Shown: positions 11,816 through 20,883 of the stretch, in pieces
Numbering within the stretch: the first letter of the stretch is position 1
Layout: the number at the start of each line of letters is the position of its first letter
Assembly (NCBI GenBank): GCA_905221605.1
Contig: CAJNDS010001890.1
Coordinates: 370,001-434,000, forward strand
Reading direction: 5' to 3'
Source: Symbiodinium natans
Taxonomy: Eukaryota; Sar; Dinophyceae; Suessiales; Symbiodiniaceae
Length of the DNA: 64,000 nt
Program-made: the position numbers and the translations under genes
The notes under the pieces: model-generated
What the model was told of the DNA's origin: nothing
Database searches by the model: none
What the model saw: the letters and a program-made list of their open reading frames with translations, nothing else

Positions 11816-12184
11816 GCTTACTGTGCAGCGCTGAGACTGTGTGCCCCGGGCTGTTCAGCCGGCTCAGCAGTGAGACTGGGCGCCCGACGCTAACACCGCC
11901 AACGCTGTTGCAGCCGATCTAGGGATTCCAGGGTTTCGGATTTATGGGCTTAAGGCCTTAAGCTAGGTTTAGGGGTGAGGGTTGAAGAGAGGGAGGGTTC
12001 TAGCAGCGAAACTCGCCGACTCGTGCTCGCGACTTCAGGAAGCCCTCTGCGGACATCACGATCTTTTGCGCCCGCTTGCCTGCGCAGCGGCCTTTAAGCT
12101 ATATATGTGTCAGGCCGCGGTCCGACGCCGCGACGATTGCAATGGCCCGGTCCCTTCGGGCTGTTGCAGCCCGACGGCTCAAGG
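11816..12184. other. Spacer between inverted copies, no supported gene
   Basis: Mixed sequence with a short TTTAGG-like patch near 11965. I see no gene and no strong repeat. Confidence 0.4.
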
Positions 12185-12897
12185 GCAAGGGTTTATAGGT
12201 GGCAGTCTCCGGGCTCAGCCGTTGCTTGCACCGCAGTCCAAGACGTGGACGCTGCAGGTGACGCTTGCCTCGGCGGTCACGCCGGCGCGTCAAGCATTTT
12301 GAACAGTCACACATCGCCAGCCGCCAGACATGTTTCACAAGCCAAACGGCTGCAAGGTGTGCCCCCAGTTCGGTAGCAAGAACGGTCGTCTCTTTAAACC
12401 GGCTTTCACCGGGGACACCACGTGGCAACACTGCCGGATTCTATTTTCTATACCCAAGGATTTCGAACAAAAGAAACCCCAGACATATGCTAAATTTCAG
12501 ACAATGGTTGTATTATTTGCAGCCTGACCCAGAAAACTCAATTCGCAACTATGTGTTTTGCTAGGGATGTTGGACCGAAACAATGAAACACGAACCCAAA
12601 TGTGCATTCCCTTGTGGGAAAACTCAATTCGCAACCATTTGCGTTATGTGTTTTACTTGGGATTTTGGACCGAAACACCAAATCGACAAGCCCAAACGTG
12701 CATTCCCTTGGGAAAACTCAATTCGCAACTATGTGTTTTCCTATGGATTCTGGACCGAAACATCGAATCACAAACGCTGCCCATCTGTCCTCCACGTCAC
12801 AGCGCAAGCTGGGCAGGAGACACAGCTGCCAGTGCCTTGTTTCGGTACGGGCTGCTGCAGCCGACTGGGGCTGTTGCAGCCGTCTGAGCCTATGCTT
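12185..12897 (+). repeat. Partial inverted copy of the dispersed element core
   Basis: About 710 bp matching the reverse complement of roughly 10619-11365 and the direct sequence at 57345-58050. It starts with GGGCTCAGCCGTTGCTTGCA and ends with GCCGTCTGAGCCTATGC. With copy 1 it forms a second large inverted repeat around an ~800 bp spacer. One palindromic CTAGTT unit is shortened here. Confidence 0.8.
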
Positions 12898-13259
12898 GGC
12901 GATGTTTATGGGTTGGTTGGTTGGTGGGGTTTTGTCTTGGATCCTCAAACTGGGGCATAGATGGTTGGTGGCTGGGTTGTCTTAGCCATGATCATGATGG
13001 GACCGCGCATTGGCAGGGATAGTTGGCGGTATGGGCTGGAGAGGCAAGGGTGACCAGTGGGCATGGCGACAGAAAAGACTTGTAGACATTCACTTCTTTC
13101 ATTCGACCCAAAGCTGTCTCATGGAATCCAAAACTGTCGGCTCTTTTCGGAAAAACGAACATAACAAAACACACAATCAAGCAGAAATGGCCGGACCGGG
13201 CAGGAAAAGCTGAAAAGCTTTCGTTCGCCGTAGTTGCTTTGAAACTGGGCTTGAGTTTA

Positions 13260-13570
13260 AACCCTCTAAACCCTAAACCCTAAACCCTAAACCCTAAACC
13301 CTAAACCCTAAACCCTAAACCCTAAACCCTAAACCCTAAACCCTAAACCCTAAACCCTAAACCCTAAACCCTAAACCCTAAACCCTAAACCCTAAACCCT
13401 AAACCCTAGACCAGACCAACTTGTACCCAGAAGTCGCCCTGCGACGCGGATTCGCCCCAGCTGTGCAGGAGGGAAAAAAACCCTACACCCTAAACCCTAA
13501 ACCCTAAGCCCTAAGCCCTAAGCCCTAAGCCCTAAACCCTAAGCCCTAAGCCCTAAACCCTAAACCCTGA
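13260..13570 (+). repeat. Interstitial telomere-like tracts (CCCTAAA)n
   Basis: About 21 nearly perfect CCCTAAA units (13260-13408), a ~75 bp unique gap, then a second tract at about 13489-13567 in which several units read CCCTAAG. The upstream gap 12898-13259 holds no supported gene. Confidence 0.9.
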
Positions 13571-13591
13571 ATTTAAACCCAAAAGACTTTC

Positions 13592-13692
13592 ATGTACGTA
13601 TGTATGTATGTATGTATGTATGTATGTATGCATATATATATATGTATATGTAGATGTAGATGTATATGTAGATGTATATGTATATGTATAAG
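13592..13692. repeat. (TGTA)n and (GTAGAT/GTATAT)n microsatellite
   Basis: About eight TGTA units pass into TATATA and then GTATATGTAGAT repeats. Tyr/Thr- and Met/Cys-rich frames here are artefacts. Confidence 0.85.
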
Positions 13693-14043
13693 AAATGTCA
13701 TTCAAAATGTTCCCACTTTCAATCACGTGGCCGCTTGTGCCACACACACACACATACACTCGAGAAAGATGTGCTTTGGTGTCGGATTTAAGGCTTAATT
13801 AAGAGCTTTGTTATGAAGCAGAGGCGGACTGATGCCGGAGACTTTTCAGGAAGCGAAGCGTACGCCCTAAGCTGCTGAGCACGGGCCTGAAATCCACGCG
13901 GAAACCCTAAACCGTAAACCCTAAACCCCAGCATCCACCGATCAGGAAGGCATGCAGGAACCATCTCACCTCGACCACGGGTGACTTTCTTAATTACCAT
14001 TTAGGGTTTATAGGGTAGAACCACGTGGGTGACCTTAGCATGA

Positions 14044-14104
14044 TCCGCTGTTCAAGCGGGCACGCATGTTTATGACACATGTGGGGCGCTGTTCAAGTGA
14101 CCCC
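14044..14104 (+). repeat. Hairpin pair, family C
   Basis: The hairpin at 14044-14060 has stem TCCGCT (one T-G pair) and loop GTTCA. The hairpin at 14083-14103 has stem GGGGCGCT, one mismatch, one G-T pair and the same loop. Together with 8518-8615 they show the same loop with different arms. CACGCATG also recurs between the two hairpins, as at 8.5 kb. Confidence 0.55.
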
Positions 14105-14204
14105 CTCACGACTCACGATCTGCTGTTCGGACATGCCATGCCACGCCACAATTTCCACGAAACTTTTGTTTTGCGCTGAGTTGCGAAGCACTCTTCCTAA
14201 AACC

Positions 14205-15064
14205 CGTAAACCCCAAAAGAACAAATATCAACAAGTCATATTCATAAAAATATCCTTAAAATCTTAAACGCCCTGAAAATGTAGGCAAATCCCAGACAAA
14301 TTCCACCCTACATCACGAAATGACAAGTATCATAGACCCGAAAGCATGAAAATATAAGTTTAGCCCTCTTACCCGATGGACTTTCTCACCCTTTTAGAAA
14401 CCCTAATGCCTTAAAAACCTAAAGCCATTGTCTCTGCAACAAAAATGCATGTCAGCCAGCTAGCTGGCATAGAGTTTAAACCCTACACTAACACCTATCA
14501 GCCCGAAAACCCCCCCAAAAATGGCTGCCAGCTGGCTGGCACGACCGAAGGAAATTCAGTCATTGCTCTTAAGCCCCATCCTAAACCCCCCTAAACCCCA
14601 AAAGAACAAATATCAACAAGTCATATTCATAAAAATATCCTTAGAATATTAATTGCCCTGAAAATATAGGCAAATCCCATACAAATTCCACCCAACATCA
14701 CAAAATGACAAGTATCATAGACCCGAAAGCATGAATATAAAGTTTAGCCCTCTTACCCGATGGACTTTCTCACCCCCTTAGAAACCCTAATTCCCTAAAA
14801 GCCTAAAGCCATTGTCTCTGCAACAACATTGCATGGCAGCAACTAACTGGCAGAGAGCTTAAACCCTAAACAAACACCTATCAACCTGAAAACCGCCCCG
14901 AAAATGGCTGCCAGCTGGCTGGCACGACCGAGGGAAATTCAGTCATTGCTCTTGAGCCCCATCCTAAACCCCCCTAAACCCCAAAAGAACAAATATCAAT
15001 AAGTCATATTCATAAAAACAGCCTTAAACTATTAAATGCCCTGAAAATATAGGCAAATCCCATA
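14205..15064 (+). repeat. ~385 bp tandem repeat, about 2.3 copies
   Basis: The block CCCCAAAAGAACAAATATCA recurs at about 14210, 14596 and 14979, followed each time by the same downstream sequence (TAGACCCGAAAGCATGAA, CCATTGTCTCTGCAACAA). Each unit includes a perfect or near-perfect GCCAGCTAGCTGGC-type palindrome. Units are AT-richer than their surroundings and have no coding potential. The gap 15065-15366 is unremarkable. Confidence 0.8.
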
Positions 15065-15366
15065 CACAATCGTGACATGGCATGCTAAGGTAACCGGACC
15101 CGAACTAGTGCATCATAGCCCCTTTGAAGACTTGATTTAGTTAGGCTTGCAACACAATGATGCGACAGATGGACCTTGCGGTCGAGGAAGGTCTTCCTTG
15201 CTAGGTACGTGGAACGTCCGTTTCAGTTTCATTTCAGCTCCGAAGATTCTGAAGAGCGTGCAGACTACTGGTGTGTTGTGCCGTTGACACACGACTGACT
15301 GCGTGCGGTTTTGGGAAACATGGCAGTGCAATGTTGCTTTGGGATGTTGAGGGTATCTGGGTAGAG

Positions 15367-15410
15367 CCGATTTTTTTTTGTTTGGGGGGGGTGGGGGGGG
15401 GGGGTTATGT
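15367..15410 (+). repeat. T-run followed by G-run
   Basis: Nine T, then GTTTG and a long G tract with one T. Similar T-then-G tracts, read on the minus strand, occur at 11690-11715, 37889-37925 and 44667-44705. No gene is supported in 15411-15887. Confidence 0.7.
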
Positions 15411-15887
15411 TCATATGAGGTTTGGGTTTGTTTAAGTTTTAGGGTTTAGGATGAAGCCTTCAGCAAGATTGTGTGTTTTCCATTGGGTCTTTTGGGGATT
15501 TCGGGTTGTTGTGTATGGGAGTTTGAGGGTATCTCGGGTAGAGACATTTTGGGGGTTTATGTCTGCAAATGTTTTTGCATATGAGTTTTGGGTTCGTTAA
15601 GTTTTCGGGCTTCGGATGCAGCTTTGAGCAAGCTATTATTTAAAATTGCTGCCCGTTGTTATCATATGTCTGACTGGACAAAATGGGCCGCCAACCACAA
15701 AACCTCGCCAACCACTAAACGTCGCCAACCACTAATTGTCAGCGGGCACACCCCCCACTCGCAATGGACCACCCCCCTCTCGCAACTCCAGCCTGGGCTG
15801 GAATTGTGTAGACAGAAGCACGCACTCCGGTTTGCAGGTCGGGTTTGGTTAGGTCTATGACAAGACAGAACTGTGGCGCTCAGGGAG

Positions 15888-16208
15888 GCGAGCTGGCAGT
15901 GATGCTGCTCGCATGGACGCGCGCGGGCAGGGATGCCTGCATGATCTCACGGATAGCTCAAGGAGATTTGGACCGGGCAGTGATGCCTCGAGGATACGGG
16001 GCGTCATGCCTCACGTCAAGGAAGCGGCAAGGAGGGCGGGCAGTGATGCCTGATCTCCAAGATCCGATGCGTATAGGAGAGCTGGCAGTGATGCCAGCTC
16101 TCCACCTGAAGGATCGAGATCTGGCAGGGATGCCAGATCTTGAGGACGCGTGCGCTGGCAGTGATGCCAGTCTGGACGATGCATGAGGGAGGGCTGGCGG
16201 GGCTGCCA
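15888..16208 (+). repeat. Hairpin cluster, family A (eight stem-loops)
   Basis: Stem-loops share core GGCA-loop-TGCC with loop GTGA or GGGA. The best are 16076-16103 (12 bp stem GGAGAGCTGGCA, loop GTGA) and 16114-16143 (13 bp, one G-T pair, loop GGGA). Others are 15888-15912, 15923-15940 (7 bp, stem GCGGGCA), 15974-15990, 16037-16052, 16154-16171 (7 bp) and a decayed copy at 16193-16208. The outer arms differ between copies yet pair within each copy. Confidence 0.8.
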
Positions 16209-16391
16209 GATCTTCGGGATCCGCCGGCCGTGATGATGCCGTCCGAGGCGCGCCCAGTAAAGCTCGATCCTGCAATTGATGCATATATGTATATGAGCAG
16301 GCGTGCGATTTCATCATGTGATCGTTGCAAGCAGCCAGCTTTCCGGTCAGGTTGCATTTTGCTTGCTCGAGCATTCGGTGTTTGTTTCACC

Positions 16392-17396
16392 ATGCCTGCC
16401 GGCCACAAGCCCTGTGACAAGCGCTCCTACATGCGCCAGCACTGGCTGCGGCTGGGAAAGCCGCAGGGTTCCTTCGTGACGTGGAGGGAAAGCTTAACGC
16501 CCGCACATCTGCAAGAATTGTTCGCGCACGACATGGAGAACGCAACTATGGAAATGCGCGCTGCTGTGCAGCGAGCACGTGGACAGGATGCAGCTGCGGA
16601 AGAAGAGTGTGAAGACGAAGAAGAAGAAGATGAGGAGGATGAGGAGGATCCCGTGGTGGAGCTGGCCGCGAAGACGGAAGCGGATCGCTTAGAGCGGCAA
16701 GCACTCATGGAGAGCCAAGCCAAGGAGGCCGCAAAGGAGGCGGCGGAGAAGAAAGCTGCAAAGGAAGCGGAGGAGAAGAAAGCTGCCAACGAGTCAGCGG
16801 AGGGAAAGAAAGCTGGCGCAGCGTCTGCGGAGGAGGAGAAGGCTGGCAAAGAATCCGCGAAGAAGAAGAAGAAGAAGAAGCGGGCAAAGAGCACAATGCC
16901 TGTGGCGGAAGCTGTGCCGGCCGACCCAGCCGAGCCGGCCGAGCCTGCCGAGAAGCGCCGCAAGCTTCGGAGGCTTGTCAGGGCCACGTCCAGCAAGAAA
17001 GCGGAGGATGCCGACGCCAGCAAGAGCCAGGCAGAGGATGCCGCTACTGCTGCCCCTGCCAGCAAGAAAGAGGGCGGCGCGGCCCATTTGAGCATCAAGG
17101 ATGCGGCCCAGGATGCGGCCGAGGACGCCGACAAGAAGCAGGCTGCTGAGAAGCAGCAGGCGACTGTATCCGAGATGGAGAAGTTCGAACGTCGGTACGG
17201 CAGGTGGTGTAATGCCTGCCAGCGCAAGATCTATTGGGCCAAGTCGTACTACCGCGGCCCACCATGGGTCCACCTGAAGGACGCCGATATCTGGCACGCT
17301 CTCAAATGTCCCAATCTTTGGTGTGCGGAAAACGCTGCCCTCCGTACAGATTTGGGCAAGCACGGCATCGAGTTTCACATGCCACACTGGAAGTAG
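16392..17396 (+). CDS. Lys/Ala/Glu-rich protein with C-terminal Cys module, 334 residues
   Basis: Single open frame. I start at the ATG in CACCATGCC because the upstream part of the frame runs through the family A hairpin cluster. Residues 1-65 form an ordered-looking N-terminus (MPAGHKPCDKRSYMRQHWLR). Residues 70-250 are low complexity: an acidic run near 72-88, then Lys/Ala/Glu repeats, seven consecutive lysines and a (PAE)n stretch, typical of a nuclear or nucleic-acid-associated linker. The last 64 residues return to normal composition with C273-x2-C276 and C306-x4-C311 plus several Trp and His, a plausible zinc-binding module. Hairpin clusters lie immediately up- and downstream. I do not recognise the family. 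Confidence 0.7.
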   Translation: MPAGHKPCDKRSYMRQHWLRLGKPQGSFVTWRESLTPAHLQELFAHDMENATMEMRAAVQRARGQDAAAEEECEDEEEEDEEDEEDPVVELAAKTEADRLERQALMESQAKEAAKEAAEKKAAKEAEEKKAANESAEGKKAGAASAEEEKAGKESAKKKKKKKRAKSTMPVAEAVPADPAEPAEPAEKRRKLRRLVRATSSKKAEDADASKSQAEDAATAAPASKKEGGAAHLSIKDAAQDAAEDADKKQAAEKQQATVSEMEKFERRYGRWCNACQRKIYWAKSYYRGPPWVHLKDADIWHALKCPNLWCAENAALRTDLGKHGIEFHMPHWK

Positions 17397-17673
17397 CAGG
17401 GGCTGACCTAGATCGAGCATTGCAAGCGTCTACGTGTGTAGGACATACGGGTAGCTGCAGACTCGGGAAAGCTAAGTCGTGAGTAGTGTGCACTCTTCCA
17501 GGCAGGCTAGCTTGCAGGAGCCATCGCTGAGCGGATGCAAGCAGTTGAAAGATTGCACGCGTGGAACGGCTTTGACAGCACATAGTGCATTGATGCACAT
17601 ACTTGTGCGCGCAGGCAACGTCATCGAGGAGTACGAGAAGTGGCTCGGTCCGAGCGGACAGAGCCGGAGCAAG

Positions 17674-17808
17674 CAGCAGAGATGCCGCAGGGGAAGGAAT
17701 CGCGGCAGGGATGCTGCAGGGGAGAGGAGGCGCCCGTGGCAGGGATGCCCGGGAGGATGGGTGGCGGGCCTTACTCGTGTCGAGGCGCAGGTAGTGGCAG
17801 AGATGCCC
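17674..17808 (+). repeat. Hairpin cluster, family A (four copies, degenerate)
   Basis: Stem-loops at 17674-17689 (loop GAGA, weak outer stem), 17702-17717 (GCGGCA arm, loop GGGA), 17732-17752 (8 bp with one bulged T, loop GGGA) and about 17795-17807 (GGCA/TGCC core, loop GAGA). They lie ~280-410 bp downstream of the stop codon of the preceding gene. Confidence 0.65.
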
Positions 17809-18059
17809 AGAGACCACTTAACTGCACACACTGCTCTGTGCGGTTTTGCCAGGCTGGACGACCTGTGCTCTGGCCGTGAAGACCATGCAGCTCTAAGGAG
17901 GCACGTCAGGGTGCGGGCTCGGGTGAAGTGCGGAGGGTGAAGGGCTCATAGGGTTCATGGTTTTGCAGTTAGGGTAGCGGCTCCGGGTCTAGGGTTTGGC
18001 GTCTAGGGTTGAGGGTGTAGGCCCGAGGGTACTAGCGTGTAGGGTCTAGGGTTTTGCGT

Positions 18060-18240
18060 CTAGAGTTCAGGGTTTAGGGTTTAGGGTTTAGGGTTCAGGG
18101 TTTAGGGTTTAGGGTTTTGGGTTTGGGGTTGAGGGTTTAGGAATATATCCTAAGGGTTTAGGGTTTAGGGTTCAGGTTTTAGGGTTTAGGGTTTAGGGCT
18201 CAGGGTTTAGGGTTTGGGGTTTAGGGTTTAGGGTTTAGGA
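18060..18240 (+). repeat. Degenerate TTTAGGG tract
   Basis: About 180 bp of TTTAGGG, TTCAGGG and TTTGGGG units. The sequence before it (17950-18060) also contains scattered GTCTAGGGTT variants. Confidence 0.8.
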
Positions 18241-19079
18241 ATATAACTCAGACCGTAACACCAAAGTCCTAACTACGATCACCGAAAGACTTAATCTATG
18301 AAGAAACCCTGCAGGATATATAAAAAGTATAACTGTTAAGTATGAAGCACAAACTCTACATACTTAAACATTAAGTAGCAGCTGTTAACATAAGAATGTG
18401 CTCAGCATAAAAGTATGAAGAGTGTAGTATAAATAATGATCTTATAAGATCATGTAATCATGATTGTGTCGTATGTTTATTTATTTACCTGAAAGTAATA
18501 CAGCTATGTGCAGGTAGGGTAGAGGAGTGTTAACTTAGTCTAATAAGTATATGTGATTTATACTTACAATTATGTGGGTGTAGAGTTTGCTTTAATGTAT
18601 CTTAATTTTATCTTAAAACTGTCTGAAAATGCTTGTCTTAATTATCTTAAATCTGTCTGAAAAAATCCGTCTGAAAAATTCAGACAAGCTTTTTTCCATT
18701 TGCGGGCCATCTTAATTTTATCTGAAAAATGATGTCTTAATTATCTTACTTTTATCTGAAAATTTCAGATGGAAAGACGTGTTGTCTAGAGTTTAATACT
18801 GGAAAACAATACATGTATTATTACTTTAACACATATCATTAGTATCTTGCTTCAGTTCCTTAAGCTTATCTATTGCATTACATCTCTACATGATCTTGCC
18901 TTACCGTCTAACATAAGTACAGTTCTCAGTGCCTTGACTAGTTCGGACTCGTGGTTCGAGGTTCGGTGTAAACTTTAGAGTTTTGAGTTTGGGTCTTAGA
19001 GTTTAAAGTTTGGGGTTTCAAGTATTAGGTTAGAGTCCTCGGTTTGGGATATAAGGTCTGGGGTTTAAGGTTTGAGATT
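18241..19079. other. AT-rich segment, no supported gene
   Basis: Base composition changes sharply to AT-rich. It contains a GATCTTATAAGATC palindrome at about 18439-18452, and repeated CTTAATTTTATCTGAAAA / AAATTCAGA-type words in both orientations (18597-18775), suggesting decayed inverted repeats. No gene or named element is recognisable. Confidence 0.4.
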
Positions 19080-19535
19080 TGCAGTTTGGGTTTCAGGGTT
19101 TAGGGTTTGGGGTTGAGGGTTTCATGTTTAGGGTTTGGGGGTTGTGTTTTTTTCTTTTTTAAGTGTGACGGTGCTTGAGGACTAGGGTTTATCTTTTATA
19201 GTTTATGGTTCCGTTTTCGGGCCTCGGTTTAGGGTTTAGGGTTTAGAGTTTAGGGTTCGGGGTTTAGGGTTTAGGGTTTAGTGTTTAGAGTTTAGGGTTT
19301 AGGGTTTAGGGTTTTGGGTCTAGAGTTCGGGGTTTAGGGTTTGGGGTTTGGGGTTTAGGGTTTAGGGTTTGGGGTTTAGGGTCTTGGGTCTAGAGTTCGG
19401 GGTTTATGGTTTAGGGTTTAGGGTTCAGGGTTTAGGATTTATGGTTCGGGGTTTAGGGTTAAGGGTTTTAGAGTTTAGGGTCTAGGGTTTTGGGTTTAGG
19501 GTTTAGGGTTTAGGGTTTACACTTTACGGTTTAGG
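19080..19535 (+). repeat. Long degenerate TTTAGGG tract
   Basis: About 450 bp of TTTAGGG and variants (TTTGGGG, GTTCGGGG, GTCTAGGG), densest from 19218 to 19530. A homopolymer-rich C tract follows at 19686-19711. No gene is supported in 19536-19982. Confidence 0.8.
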
Positions 19536-19982
19536 GTTTAAACCGAGTAAGGGAGGAAGGGGGGGAGAAGGACGCGGGATGGCTTCAACCTTAGACCCAG
19601 AACCAGAACCATACCTTACCGGAAGCACCCGTCTAAAGGCTCCCTTGACCCCTCGACCTTTAACGACCGCAAACCCAGGACCCCTTGGCGCCACCCCCCC
19701 TCCCCCCCCCCCCCTTGCCTTCTGGCAGGGAGCAGTTAAGCCCGAGCCACCAACTCCCCCCCAGTCTAAAAGCCAAGGACTCCCCCTCTCTCCTTTTCCC
19801 GCCCCCGACACCCCCCCCGATCAGGACCGCGGGACTATGACGAGCAGGCCCGCCGGAGGAATGGGGTTAACCTGGCAGTATGTGCACTGACTAGCGCAGG
19901 AGCCAGGAAGCACGTGTGTGTGTGGCAGCCACGTGTGCTCAAACAAAGAAGTGTGTGCTGCTGCCTCGATCCTGCTCACGGC

Positions 19983-20207
19983 ATGGGTCAGTGTTGCTCG
20001 AGAGAGGAGGAGGGCAGCGAGGAGGAGCGCCAAGTGGAGAAGAAAGAGGACGAGTGTGGGCAGCTTTGTGAAGAGCATGGCCGCCCGTGCTGCCGAAAGA
20101 TGTATCTGGGACTGCGTCCGCACGGCTCGCACTACTGTGAGGAATGTGTTGTACGCTGGTATCAGGATTGGGATGCTGCAAAGAAGAAAGACACGTCCGC
20201 AGCGTAG
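19983..20207 (+). CDS. Small Cys-rich, probably N-acylated protein, 74 residues
   Basis: The frame begins MGQCCSR. Gly2 followed by a Ser at position 6 fits N-myristoylation, and Cys4/Cys5 fit palmitoylation, so membrane anchoring is likely if the start is right. Residues 7-24 are strongly acidic/basic. A compact set of possible metal ligands follows (C25, C29, H32, C36, C37, H47, H50, C52, C55), then an aromatic/charged tail. The frame is open 23 codons further upstream, but this Met gives the acylation signal, and I chose it for that reason. Family A hairpins start about 195 bp downstream. No family recognised. Confidence 0.5.
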   Translation: MGQCCSREEEGSEEERQVEKKEDECGQLCEEHGRPCCRKMYLGLRPHGSHYCEECVVRWYQDWDAAKKKDTSAA

Positions 20208-20401
20208 AAGACGCGAACAGATTGCGATGTTCAGGAAAAAAACTGGAGAGTTGCATACTGTGAGCCCTAGTGCATTCTTGTCGCATGTCATGCTCCTTCC
20301 TGGAGGCGGTCGATGGATGGGTCGACCTCCCGGAGGACGTACACGCAGGCGCGGCCTAAGGTCAAGGGGGTGCAGGCGAACATGCCTGGAGGCCAAGCAC
20401 G

Positions 20402-20690
20402 CCCGGGCAGTGATGCCCGGGAGGTTGGGTGGCGGGAAACTGAATGGCTCGGGCAGTGATGCCCGGGAGGTTGGGTGGCGGGAAACTGAATGGCTCGGGC
20501 AGTGATGCCCGGGAGGTTGGGTACACGGAAACTGAATGGCTCGGGCAGTGATGCCCGGGAGGTTGGGTACACAGAAACTGAGTGGCTGAGGCAGGGATGC
20601 CTCGACGTGGGCGTGCGTGCCCGTCGCGCTCGGGCGGTCGGGGGGCCGGAGCAGCACGCGTCGAGGCAGAGATGCTCGGGTGCTCAGGCT
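20402..20690 (+). repeat. Hairpin cluster, family A, including a 46 bp tandem array
   Basis: Hairpins at 20402-20421 (perfect 8 bp stem CCCGGGCA, loop GTGA), 20448-20467, 20494-20513 and 20540-20559 (8 bp with one T-G pair, loop GTGA) recur every 46 bp. A divergent 20587-20604 (TGAGGCA arm, loop GGGA) and about 20661-20678 (CGAG..CA with one bulge, loop GAGA) follow. They lie ~200 bp upstream of the next gene. Confidence 0.8.
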
Positions 20691-20883
20691 GACCGGCGGT
20701 ACATTGGCGGAGGCGACCAGGCGCACAGGACCAGCAAGGGTTGTTGTTTACACATATGGGCGGACTCATGTTGCACGTGTTGATGCGCAGTTGCAGCTGT
20801 GACACTTAGTCTCTGCATCTAGACTAGCCTGCTCGAGCCTCTGCGTTTGCACACTCCCCGCTCCGCCTCTGCTTGCCCTTGAC

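Noticed and set aside
16140-16391. N-terminal extension of the 334-residue protein
   Set aside because: The extension would be encoded by the hairpin cluster; the ATG in CACCATGCC is a better start.
18241-18950. Organelle-derived insertion
   Set aside because: AT-richness suggested it, but no organelle gene fragment is recognisable and TTTAGGG tracts flank it.
18930-18970. tRNA-like GGTTCGAGGTTCG segment
   Set aside because: No acceptor or anticodon stems can be built around it.
19821-20726. 301-codon minus-strand frame with LPGITARAIQF-like repeats
   Set aside because: It is the antisense reading of the family A hairpin array and of the small Cys-rich gene.
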